Shown here piece by piece: positions 9,657 to 17,440 of a stretch of 64,000 nucleotides of DNA (positions are counted from its first letter, which is position 1; each line of letters opens with the position of its first letter). The stretch covers positions 163,820 to 227,819 of the forward strand of contig NZ_CP129380.1 of NCBI RefSeq assembly GCF_030435705.1, given 5' to 3'. The notes under the pieces are model-generated. The model was given only the letters and a program-made list of their open reading frames with translations, searched no databases and had not been told where the DNA came from. Source of the DNA: Rhizobium sp. SSA_523 (GTDB lineage: Bacteria; Pseudomonadota; Alphaproteobacteria; Rhizobiales; Rhizobiaceae). Both the position numbers and the translations under genes were made by a program.

Positions 9657-9983
9657 GGCGAAGGCCTGCTGAACACATTTGATGTCCGCGGGTCTTCTTC
9701 CAACCCTTACCTCAACGGCGACTGTTTGATTTCTTCCGTCGATCAACCCGCTAAAGTAACAGTCGACGCCTTGATCGCCGCCAACGAAACCAGATTGGGT
9801 TACTTCGTAGCCGCAGGCGTCAAATATCCTTCTGACGAGCTGCTCAGCATCCTGAGGCGCCAGAGGTTGTTCGCCATTCTCGAAGCGATCGATAAGTCCC
9901 AGCGCAGCGTTTAGCTTATCCGCTGTGATGCCGGTCATGGTTCGGCTCCGGTGAACGTCTGGATCCTTCGCGGTTGCCATCAA
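9645..9983 (-). pseudogene. Mrr/restriction-endonuclease-like protein, C-terminus lost
   Basis: 112 codons. The middle carries a PD-(D/E)XK-like core: RRIFDACGYEVTQSG, then GDQGVDCYFSGL and TVAVEVR, with Asp and Glu in the right places. In intact members a Lys normally follows the Glu (ExK); here it is EVR, so the active-site Lys may be altered. The start ATG overlaps the AbiEii stop by 4 bases (ATGA), so it was the third gene of the AbiE operon. The frame ends where the IS3 remnant begins; a full protein would be longer. Confidence 0.55.
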
Positions 9984-11095
9984 AGTGAAGGCTTATCCGC
10001 GGTTGAGTTGAGATGAGCCTCCAACTCCTGAATACTGGTCATGACCGACACAAATTCAGGCGGCGTCCCAAATATCATGGCAGACATTCTCTCGTAGTCG
10101 GCTTTGAGTTTGTTACGCATCTCGGGCGTGGGCACCAGCCGAAAACTACCGGGCACGGCTCGATCATATCGATGGTCCGGTGCGCGAAACATTAGCTCTT
10201 TATGCCGGCGGCAAGCCTCAGCGAGATCGAGCATCGATGCAGTGGCCTTGCCGTAGTCAGGATTCGTCCAAATTTGATGAACATCATAGTAGTGGCGCGA
10301 GTATCGATTGAGGTCTGGGACTTTCAGCTCAGGACTATCCTGTATGCTTCGTTTTTCCGTCATCTCCGTCATCGCGTGAAGGATCAGCACTTTCTCCCAA
10401 AAAGTGCGCTCCGGCTTGACGGTCGTTACATTGTGCACCGTCAGGTCAGTGCCCTTTCTCATTTCCGAAGCAACGTATGGAATGATCTCTCGCCTCTCGG
10501 CCGGAACGGGATCTGGGCGTGCCCCGCCTTCGATGCGCACTGCCGCCTCGACATAACCGCCGCTGGTGTCAAACACACTTTTGTATCCAAGAACCAGCAC
10601 ATCGAGCGCCTCCTTCTTTCGGTAGAGATCGTATCCGAAGTCGAGCGAGAAATGTCCCGATTGCCCGGCCTCTCCCTCGACCGCGGCGATTTCCTCATCG
10701 AGCGAACGCTTGAGCGGTCCGGACATGTAATGGCGTGCTGCCTCGTCGACCTGCTCGGCAAGAGCCTTCTGCTGCTGATTGACGGAGGGAAGGGCTGCGA
10801 TATCTGCCTCCAGCGGAACTTTTAAATCTGCTTTGTAGATGCCGATGTCGATGTCTTCGGAGAAACGCTTTATCAGGCTATATGCTTTGCTGAGGCTGGT
10901 GCCGCCTTTGAAGTAAAGGCCGATCGCATCATCCTTGCGCCGGTTGAACAAGAAGTCCAGCACCCAGCAGACATACAGATCCTTCTCGATGTTCTCGGCA
11001 CGCGTTTCCAGGTCTGACGCAGCGGCGGAGAATAGTGCTCTCCGCTCGTCAGCGCTCGAGCGAAGGATATCAACGAAACTCTGACGCATGTTCAT
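9980..11095 (-). CDS. abiEii: AbiEii/AbiGii-family nucleotidyltransferase toxin
   Basis: 371 residues. The nucleotidyltransferase signature GGTSLSKAYSLIKRFSEDID (near residue 64) gives the GG-S motif and the DxD metal-binding acidic pair. Downstream KPERTFWEKVLILHAM matches the conserved Lys/Glu motif of AbiEii. AbiE systems are type IV toxin-antitoxin modules that can act as abortive-infection phage defence; the toxin is a GTP-binding nucleotidyltransferase. The ATG at 11095 has GAGGG five bases upstream and lies inside the end of the antitoxin gene (26-bp overlap), so translation is coupled. Confidence 0.85.
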   Translation of the reverse strand: MNMRQSFVDILRSSADERRALFSAAASDLETRAENIEKDLYVCWVLDFLFNRRKDDAIGLYFKGGTSLSKAYSLIKRFSEDIDIGIYKADLKVPLEADIAALPSVNQQQKALAEQVDEAARHYMSGPLKRSLDEEIAAVEGEAGQSGHFSLDFGYDLYRKKEALDVLVLGYKSVFDTSGGYVEAAVRIEGGARPDPVPAERREIIPYVASEMRKGTDLTVHNVTTVKPERTFWEKVLILHAMTEMTEKRSIQDSPELKVPDLNRYSRHYYDVHQIWTNPDYGKATASMLDLAEACRRHKELMFRAPDHRYDRAVPGSFRLVPTPEMRNKLKADYERMSAMIFGTPPEFVSVMTSIQELEAHLNSTADKPSL

Positions 11096-11810
11096 CTATT
11101 CCCTCGCGGCCCGGCGGAGTGCTTCCGTCTTCCTGGGGCGGCGGATCGGCGGTTATGGTCTCCACCGCCTGGTACATCCAGGCTGGGATGGCGTGGATGT
11201 TTTCGCGAAGATCCTCGACGATCGGCTGCCTATGGGGGCTTCGTGCCAGGTAGCGTACGATACCATCGACAACTGCCTCCAGATTGGCGCGCTCGTCGCG
11301 AAACCAATGGAGGGCCTGGATCACTCGCATTGCCGGCCGGCCCGCCCAAAACGCAGTCTTTGCCGAAATGCGCTTGAAGTCCAAGATGTAGATCACGGGC
11401 TTCGTGGCCTCGGTATCGCCGGCATTGGCCTCGATCTCGATGGTTCGGGGATATGCGTCCGCATAGATTGTAGACCTGGCGGGGACGGCCGTCGTCAGGC
11501 CAAGATCATTGGCAGCCGTCATGCCATCGACGCAAACACGAAGCTTGTCACGTCGTGCGATGGCATCGATGAATGAGGCGCGTGGCGGAAATACCATCTT
11601 GCCGGTCAGTTGGCTGATAGTTGGTTTGTCGTAAAGACCACGATGAGGGCGGCGGATGTCGCCGCGATTGGTCAACCTCTGCAGGGCCTTTTCGACGGCA
11701 TTAGGCGTTGCAATGTCGAGAAAATCGGAACGGGACCAAACGCCCGAAGGTGCCGCACCTGCGATCCTTTGGTGAATGCGTTCCAGAGTGTCCGACGTGG
11801 GATCCGGCAT
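11070..11810 (-). CDS. abiEi: AbiEi antitoxin/autorepressor
   Basis: About 246 residues. The N-terminal winged helix (GVWSRSDFLDIATPNAVEKA and LTNRGDIRRPHRGLYDKP) is the AbiEi DNA-binding domain, followed by the larger C-terminal antitoxin domain. In known systems AbiEi neutralises AbiEii and represses its own promoter by binding paired inverted repeats. Such repeats are present just upstream (11826-11907). Start choice: the ATG at 11810 has AGGA about 7 bases ahead; the ATG at 11816 is in frame but too close to that site. Confidence 0.85.
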   Translation of the reverse strand: MPDPTSDTLERIHQRIAGAAPSGVWSRSDFLDIATPNAVEKALQRLTNRGDIRRPHRGLYDKPTISQLTGKMVFPPRASFIDAIARRDKLRVCVDGMTAANDLGLTTAVPARSTIYADAYPRTIEIEANAGDTEATKPVIYILDFKRISAKTAFWAGRPAMRVIQALHWFRDERANLEAVVDGIVRYLARSPHRQPIVEDLRENIHAIPAWMYQAVETITADPPPQEDGSTPPGREGIDEHASEFR

Positions 11811-11825
11811 AATCATCCTACTTTT

Positions 11826-11855
11826 TGACCAAAGATTATATACAAATTTTGGTCA
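11826..11855 (-). promoter_or_regulatory. AbiE operator palindrome 1, overlapping a -10 element
   Basis: A 30-bp imperfect palindrome with ends TGACCAAA and TTTGGTCA. On the minus strand it contains TATAAT (11835-11840), placing transcription start at about 11828 and giving a leader of under 20 bases. Binding here would block RNA polymerase. Confidence 0.7.
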
Positions 11856-11877
11856 CAAGGCGCAATAGGTTCACAAA

Positions 11878-11907
11878 TGACCAATATTTAGATACAAAAA
11901 TTGGTCA
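11878..11907 (-). promoter_or_regulatory. AbiE operator palindrome 2
   Basis: A second 30-bp palindrome with ends TGACCAAT and ATTGGTCA. It is centred 52 bp (about five helical turns) from palindrome 1, the same-face arrangement expected for cooperative autorepressor binding. Confidence 0.7.
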
Positions 11908-11920
11908 GTAATCGCATATC

Positions 11921-13413
11921 TCACGCCTTCATGTAGTGCTTTTGAAAGGCGGTGGTCAGACCCTTGTCGTTCGTCTCCTTGCACATGGCATGAATAGCTG
12001 GGGCGAGTTTTAACCCAAGCGTATATCGGCTTGGTTTGACGGTTTTCTTCGCGACGTCGAACATTTCTAAAGCTGCTGCAGACAGTGATCCGGTGGCCCA
12101 GAATTCAAAGTGGACTTTCAGGTTTTTCCAATCTGGATGGTTTTTGATGGCGCTGAAGGCCGTCGGCACGTTGTGCTGTAACCATCGCTTGAATTCATTG
12201 TCGGGGATTTCGCCGTAGGGACTGTAGCCTTTGCACTCGAAGAGGTGAATTGAGGCATTGCCATAAATCGCCACGACATCCACCTCGGCCTGCTTCGCAT
12301 CATTCTTGAAGATGCGGTTCATCTTGATATCCCACGAGATAGTTTTCCGGACTATATCGGCTGCGAGGTATTCGAACAGCGTACCGCGAAGTTGTGTGGA
12401 CGCCCCTTCGATCTTACCAAGCTTGCTGAAAAGTTCGTCGAACCTCGCAGGGTCGATTGCAGATGTTGCAGCTTGACGCAGAACGTGGTCAGCTCCTTCA
12501 GCCCAGCGGCGATTTCGTCTCCAAACAGATTTCCCGGTGTTGCCGCTATAATCCCGTTCTGCTTGGCAAGCATGAACGCGTCATGCGAATAGGAATCGGC
12601 GACGAACATCTGGATGGTAGCCCCGACGTTACGAAGTGCACGCAGCGAATGGCATTTTTGAAGAAACGGCCGAATTCCCCCGACTCCGACCTCTTCGCCG
12701 AGAAGAATATCGCAGGCAAGAAATCCCGGCTTCTGTTTGCCGTCGTCACCCTTCGTCAGAAAGCTCAAATAAGATGGCGCCGTGAGGTCCCACGCAAACG
12801 TGCCGACCCTTGGCAGCGTCTCTCCATCGCGTGTGGACACCTTTTCATAACTGACGAGACCGAGTTTCCTGCTCCAATCACTGATGGCCTTGAGCAGTAC
12901 GGACTCTGTAATCAGCCTCGCTCGAACATCTTGCGCCAAGGATTCGTAACGGCCGTCGTACTGGCTGAACACGATGCATTCCCCAATGCCGCTGACAAGA
13001 ACCTTATCCAGCAGTTGCGCCTGCTTCAGCCGGTTGAAGATCGTATCGGGTGATAAATGCCGTGCCTGCATCATTGGAGCGCCACACGCGATCGCAAAAT
13101 GCTTTGTGGGAAGCAGCCCGCCACGTTGCAAGATCGCCTCGAGGGCCAACCCGTATGCTGACCGTGTTCTGATCAATGCCTCGACGAGATTTTCCCAATA
13201 TTGCGGGGATCCGTAATGCTGCTGCAGATAGATAAAGCGGGCCTTTCGGGGGAAGGTGATATACGCGAGACGTTTTACTGCGGTCCGTGTTCGGGAAACG
13301 CGCTGCCTCGCGGCATCCGGTTTCAAACCGTGGTTGTCGATCAGGAATTGTGCCACATCGCTTGTAAGCGAGGGGCCATGAGCCGACAGATAGTCCAGAA
13401 CTGCATCACTCAC
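11921..13413 (-). pseudogene. Winged-helix plus PD-(D/E)XK-like protein, frameshifted
   Basis: One gene split into two frames. The N-terminal part (13413 down to about 12470) has a helical/winged start, VLDYLSAHGPSLTSDVAQFL and RQRVSRTRTAVKRLA, then a large unknown domain. The correct continuation lies in the next frame, reading DPARFDELFSKLGKIEGAST and LRGTLFEYLAADIVRK into AEVDVVAIYGNASIHLFECK, a typical nuclease core (E-VD and E-C-K). The switch needs a one-base change near AAGCTGCAACATCTGC (about 12460-12480). After it, the original frame runs out at 12352. The restored protein would be about 500 residues. The family is unnamed to me. Location beside AbiE suggests defence. Confidence 0.6.
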
Positions 13414-13738
13414 AGGGAAATCTCGCTGTCACACAGCGCTATTAATAACTTACGTACATGATAGCCAAAAGCCTTTTTTCGCGGGCCAAGCTATGACATT
13501 GTTTTGCAAGATAAAAATAGCATACTTTGTCAACGCTTTCTTCCGTCAATGTCACAGTCGATGAAAGTATGGCTGAATATCGTTCCAATTTCTCGGTCAA
13601 TAATGGCACCATCACCTTCTGGCGCGGCGAATTCGATCGGCCGATTTACACGAGCGGGAGCGCGTGCCGATGCACAGTCCCAGAGCATGTAGATTATTGA
13701 AGCAGCTGCGCCTTGATCGCCTGTCCGACAATGGTCAA
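13414..13738. other. No confident gene
   Basis: 325 bp, AT-richer than its surroundings at 13490-13540. A 43-codon plus-strand frame from the ATG at 13569 (MAEYRSNFSVNNGTITFWRG) to 13700 reads protein-like but has no clear ribosome binding site. It is noted, not called. Confidence 0.3.
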
Positions 13739-13966
13739 CTACAGCACCGGTTCGCCGCGGATGAAGCTTTCCTCGACCAGCTCCATCTTTTCCAGCCGCT
13801 CGACGAGCTTCTCCGACAGCCGCTTGTCACCCACGAGCCAACCGCGGCCGACATTTCTTTGCCGCCGAAAAAATGCGATTGCTCTCAGCGCTTCTTCTTG
13901 CGTCCGCGTGAGGCTACGTAGCATCTCCCCGGCCGCCGGATGGTCTACCGTGTTTTGCATGGTCAC
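13739..13966 (-). CDS. Small hypothetical protein, 75 aa
   Basis: MTMQNTVDHPAAGEMLRSLT starts a mostly helical, charged protein with RTQEEALRAIAFFRRQRNVG and LSEKLVERLEKMELVEESFI. The layout resembles a small helix-turn-helix or adaptor fold, but no family is recognised. Its start overlaps the stop of the upstream gene by 4 bases (ATGA at 13963), indicating translational coupling in a small three-gene operon beside the repair block. Confidence 0.5.
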   Translation of the reverse strand: MTMQNTVDHPAAGEMLRSLTRTQEEALRAIAFFRRQRNVGRGWLVGDKRLSEKLVERLEKMELVEESFIRGEPVL

Positions 13967-14205
13967 GGCCCTTCGCCTCTGTTTGATGTCCTATCGGCGC
14001 CGGGCCAATCGTTGGAAGGCTCCTCTATCGGTTCGTCCGCCGGATCAGGATCACGATCATAGGCGAGTTGTCGCTTTGCCAGAACGTCATGCAGCGTCTC
14101 TATGACACGTGCCGTTCCATAGCCCTCACTTGCGAAACGATCGATGATCTCAGCGACAACATCATCCAGTAGCTGAAACAGTCGTTCCGGACTTTTCGCG
14201 GTCAT
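13963..14205 (-). CDS. Small hypothetical protein, 80 aa
   Basis: The N-terminal half is helical (ERLFQLLDDVVAEIIDRFAS, then GTARVIETLHDVLAKRQLAY); the tail is acidic, Pro-rich and probably disordered (DPDPADEPIEEPSNDWPG). No family is recognised. It lies 15 bp downstream of the interrupted small gene at 14221 and overlaps the next gene, so the three were probably one transcript. Confidence 0.5.
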   Translation of the reverse strand: MTAKSPERLFQLLDDVVAEIIDRFASEGYGTARVIETLHDVLAKRQLAYDRDPDPADEPIEEPSNDWPGADRTSNRGEGP

Positions 14206-14220
14206 GAACAGCCCTCTCGA

Positions 14221-14466
14221 TCAGGCACCAATCCGGCGTTGCTTCCAGTCCCTATACGGTGCCAGCAGCTGGCCGGGGAAGCGTTCCTCTATAGCCGTCT
14301 CCACCATCGCGATCTGAGCGAATACATCGCTGCCGTCGCGATTTTAGAGAGCGATGCTCTCGCTTGCCTCTTCAAGCTTCTGCATCATTGCAAACACTTC
14401 CTCGTCCGTCATCGCCCCCAAGCGATCCGCGAACTCTACGGCGTCGAATTCTGATTGACCGGGCAT
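14221..14466 (-). pseudogene. Small gene with in-frame TAA (40 + 40 codons)
   Basis: The ATG at 14466 has GGGAGAG 7 bases upstream and encodes MPGQSEFDAVEFADRLGAMT ending at TAA (14344-14346). The same frame continues without a break for 40 sensible codons (NRDGSDVFAQIAMVETAIEE, then RFPGQLLAPYRDWKQRRIGA) to TGA at 14221. The simplest reading is an 81-residue protein with a nonsense mutation. Alternatives are a genuine 40-residue protein or stop-codon readthrough. No family is recognised. Confidence 0.45.
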
Positions 14467-14547
14467 CACGACTCTCCCATTTTTTCGCCAACGGCTATCA
14501 CCTAGAATGGTGCGCCGGGTAACGGCGCCTCGTATCTCTGAGATATG

Positions 14548-15324
14548 CTATCCATCATCCAGTTCAATCCAGACTGGGGCATGGTCGCTGGTGTGCTCCC
14601 ATGCGCGCGCGAACTTGTCGACGCCGCAGGTCTGCAGTCGCTCCCGTAGCGAGGGACTGAGCAGGAAATGGTCGATACGAAGGCCGGCATCGCGGGTGAA
14701 GGCATTACGGAAATACTTCCAGAACGTATAGATCCGCTCTTCCGGATGCAGCAGCCGAACAGCGTCCGTCCAGCCCATGGCAATCAGCTCGCCATAGGCT
14801 GCCCGTACTTCCGGCCGAAACAGGGCATCGTCGCGCCAACGCTCCGGCTTGTAGACATCGAGATCGGTCGGCATGACGTTGAAGTCTCCGACCAGGGCGA
14901 CCGGCACATCGAGTTCGAACAGCTCTGCCGCATAGGAATGCAGCCGCTCGAACCAGCGGAGTTTGTAGTCGAACTTCGGCCCTGGTGCCGGATTGCCGTT
15001 CGGAAGATAAAGGCAGCCGACGACGATCCCGTCGATGGCAGCCTCGATATAACGGCTATGGCTATCATCAGGATCGCCCGGAAGCCCACGACGGGTCTCG
15101 CGCGGCTCCTGATCTCGGGCAAGGATAGCAACGCCATTCCAGGATTTTTGACCGTGCCAGATGGCGCCATAGCCGGCGCGCTCGATCTCACGGCGCGGAA
15201 ACTTCTCGTCCGGCGCCTTCAGCTCCTGCAGGCACACGACATCAGGCTTCGCCTCGGCGAGCCACCGCAGCAGGACGTCGAGCCGGCCGTTGATGCCGTT
15301 GACGTTATAGGTGGCGAGCTTCAC
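14548..15324 (-). CDS. xth: Exodeoxyribonuclease III / AP endonuclease
   Basis: 258 residues of the Xth/ExoIII family, which cuts abasic sites and removes 3' blocking groups. Catalytic motifs are in order: TYNVNGINGR (Asn), VVCLQELKAPDEKFP (Glu, metal), NPAPGPKFDYKLRWF (Tyr region), VALVGDFNVMPTDLDVY (Asp/Asn), GLRIDHFLLS and WEHTSDHAPVWIEL (terminal Asp-His). It is full length for the family. It is the first member of the repair block and is co-oriented with the 58-residue gene 12 bp upstream. A second copy in addition to a chromosomal xth is likely (inference). Confidence 0.93.
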   Translation of the reverse strand: MKLATYNVNGINGRLDVLLRWLAEAKPDVVCLQELKAPDEKFPRREIERAGYGAIWHGQKSWNGVAILARDQEPRETRRGLPGDPDDSHSRYIEAAIDGIVVGCLYLPNGNPAPGPKFDYKLRWFERLHSYAAELFELDVPVALVGDFNVMPTDLDVYKPERWRDDALFRPEVRAAYGELIAMGWTDAVRLLHPEERIYTFWKYFRNAFTRDAGLRIDHFLLSPSLRERLQTCGVDKFARAWEHTSDHAPVWIELDDG

Positions 15325-15336
15325 TAAGCGCTTCCG

Positions 15337-15513
15337 TCAGTGCTTGCGATCACCCTTGTCGCCCTGACCGGGTTTGGCATCATGCTTGGCGTCGTGGCGA
15401 GCGTCAGCGGACAGCGACCGCGAGACGTCGACGCTCTCCTTGAACTTTCCTTCCTTGTCACGGCGGACATACCGCTTGTCGGTTCCGGTATCGATCAGTT
15501 CGCGCTTGCTCAT
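15337..15513 (-). CDS. Small basic protein, 58 aa
   Basis: MSKRELIDTGTDKRYVRRDK begins a highly charged protein with a His/Lys/Asp-rich tail (ARHDAKHDAKPGQGDKGDRK). The ATG at 15513 has AAGGAG 7 bases upstream. It is probably cotranscribed with xth. Short proteins of this charged type accompany stress genes in rhizobia (family impression, not a confident match). The function is unknown. Confidence 0.6.
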   Translation of the reverse strand: MSKRELIDTGTDKRYVRRDKEGKFKESVDVSRSLSADARHDAKHDAKPGQGDKGDRKH

Positions 15514-15712
15514 GTCAGGACTCCTTCAGGGTTGTTCCAGGAAGAAACGCGCTTGGCCACGAAAAGATGCACCGGAATTAATAGCCTAACCCGGACTCGC
15601 AAAACGAGCGGCGCGAATTGTTCTAAGTCCTTGAAAAATGATTCGTTTCGACTCGGAACAATTACATTCTGATTCGCTTGAATCGCTTAAGTTGCGTGAG
15701 GAGTTTTGCGTC

Positions 15713-16612
15713 ATGGTTGCCCCAAGAGCGAATTGGAAAGGCTTCATCAAATTCGGAGAGGTGTCGTGCCCGGTGGCGCTCTATACCGCGGCCTCCTCTT
15801 CGGAACGCATCGCCTTCAACACGTTGAACCGCAAGACGGGCAACCGGGTGAGGCGTGAGTTCGTCGACAGCGAGACCGGCGATCCCGTCGAACGGGACGA
15901 TCAGGTCAAGGGCTACGAGATCGAAAACGGCCAATACATCATCCTCGAGCCCGAGGAAGTGGCGGCCGCGGTTCCCGACAGCGACAAGACGCTGAAGATC
16001 GATGCTTTCATCCCCTGCAACGAGATCGATGGGGTCTATTTCGACAAGCCGTACTATCTGGCGCCGGACAAGATGGGCACGGATGCCTTTGTGCTTTTGC
16101 GCGACGGCATGAAAAAAGCCAAGGTTGCCGCGATCGCTCGCACGGTCCTCTTCCGCCGTGTGCGTACAGTTCTCATCCGGCCGCACGGCAAAGGGCTGAT
16201 CGCCACCACCCTCAACTTCGACTACGAGGTGCGCTCCTCCGAAGAGGCGTTCGAGGAACTGCCAGACCTGAAGATCGAAGGCGAAATGCTTGAGCTCGCA
16301 GAGCACATCATCGGCACCAAGAAGGGCAGCTTCGACGCCAGCACCTTCGACGATCGCTACGAAGCTGCCGTCGCCGAACTGGTGAAGGCCAAGATCGAGG
16401 GCAGGGCGCTTCCGAAGAAGAAGGCGCCACCCGCCTCGAAACCTAGCGACCTCCTGCAGGCGCTTCGGGAGAGCGCTGGCATTGGTGGAAATAAGGCCGA
16501 ACCGAAGCGGACGGCGGCCAACGCCAACGAGGGCACGTCGCGTCAGAAGGCGGCAAAGCCCGCCGCTGCCAAAACCAAGTCCACGGCGTCGCAAGCCCGC
16601 CGCGCTGGTTGA
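15713..16612 (+). CDS. ku: Ku-family DNA end-binding protein (first of two)
   Basis: 299 residues. The bacterial Ku core starts ANWKGFIKFGEVSCPVALYT and includes NTLNRKTGNRVRREFVDSET, VKGYEIENGQYIILEPEEV, then PYYLAPDKMG and RRVRTVLIRPHGKGL. The C-terminal 70 residues are Lys/Ala-rich, as in many bacterial Ku tails. Ku forms a ring on double-strand ends and recruits LigD in non-homologous end joining. The start at 15713 follows GAGGAG; the longer frame from 15638 lacks a site. It is 12 bp ahead of the second ku and points away from xth. A weak EcfG-like promoter match is discussed in the findings. Confidence 0.93.
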   Translation: MVAPRANWKGFIKFGEVSCPVALYTAASSSERIAFNTLNRKTGNRVRREFVDSETGDPVERDDQVKGYEIENGQYIILEPEEVAAAVPDSDKTLKIDAFIPCNEIDGVYFDKPYYLAPDKMGTDAFVLLRDGMKKAKVAAIARTVLFRRVRTVLIRPHGKGLIATTLNFDYEVRSSEEAFEELPDLKIEGEMLELAEHIIGTKKGSFDASTFDDRYEAAVAELVKAKIEGRALPKKKAPPASKPSDLLQALRESAGIGGNKAEPKRTAANANEGTSRQKAAKPAAAKTKSTASQARRAG

Positions 16613-16624
16613 TCGGAGGAGACC

Positions 16625-17440
16625 ATGGCAGTTCGCCCCTATTGGAAAGGCTATCTGAAGCTCTCGCTCGTCACCTGCCCGGTGCAGATGATGCCGGCGA
16701 CCTCCGAGAGCGAAAAAGTTCGCTTTCACACACTCAACCGCGAGACCCAGAACCGCGTCGTCAGCCACTATGTGGATTCTGTCACCGGCAAGGAGGTGAA
16801 AGACGAGGACGAGGTCAAGGGTTACCAGCGTGGTGAGAACGACTACATCATCTTGGAAGACGACGAGCTGGAGAACGTCGCGCTCGACAGCACCAAGACG
16901 ATCGACATCTCGACCTTTACACCGCGAGACAGTGTCGAATGGATCTGGCTCGACACCCCCTATTACCTGTCGCCCAACGATCCCGTCGGGCAGGAGGCCT
17001 TCTCCGTCATCCGCGATGCGATGGAGGCGCAGGACATGGCCGGCATTTCACGGCTGGTAATTTCTCGCCGGGAACGCGCCGTCATGCTGGAGCCACGTGG
17101 AAAGGGTATCGTCCTCTGGACGCTACGCTATGGGGATGAAGTCCGTGACGAGGATGCCTATTTTGCCGGGATCGACGACGACGAGACAGCGGACAGCGAA
17201 ATGATGCCCCTTGTGCAGCAATTGATCAAAAAACAGACCCAGCACTGGAACCCCAAGATGGTCATCGATCCCGTGCAGGATCGGTTGCTCGACATCATTG
17301 CGGACAAGAAGAAGGCGCTGAAGAAGACCTCAAGGACCAAGGCGAAAGCACCGGCCTCGGCGCCCGCACCGAACAACGTCATCAACATCATGGATGCTTT
17401 GAAGAAGTCGGTCGCGGCCGAGACCCGGTCCAGCAAATGA
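16625..17440 (+). CDS. ku: Ku-family DNA end-binding protein (second of two)
   Basis: 271 residues, a full Ku core: YWKGYLKLSLVTCPVQMMPA, then NRVVSHYVDSVTGKEVKDED, VKGYQRGENDYIILEDDELE, TPYYLSPNDPVGQEAF and RERAVMLEPRGKGIVLWTLR. It has a shorter basic tail than the first Ku. The site GGAGGAGACC precedes the ATG. Its stop overlaps the ligase start by 4 bases (ATGA at 17437), so the three genes form one operon. Adjacent non-identical Ku genes in rhizobia have been reported to act together, which supports a possible heterodimer (inference for this pair). Confidence 0.93.
   Translation: MAVRPYWKGYLKLSLVTCPVQMMPATSESEKVRFHTLNRETQNRVVSHYVDSVTGKEVKDEDEVKGYQRGENDYIILEDDELENVALDSTKTIDISTFTPRDSVEWIWLDTPYYLSPNDPVGQEAFSVIRDAMEAQDMAGISRLVISRRERAVMLEPRGKGIVLWTLRYGDEVRDEDAYFAGIDDDETADSEMMPLVQQLIKKQTQHWNPKMVIDPVQDRLLDIIADKKKALKKTSRTKAKAPASAPAPNNVINIMDALKKSVAAETRSSK

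Noticed and set aside
16625..16768. Long minus-strand frames opposite ku, ligD and dnaE2 (for example 15662-16768 and 26089-27834)
   Set aside because: High-GC shadow frames with Arg/His-rich text, no ribosome binding sites and no families; the plus-strand genes are unmistakable.
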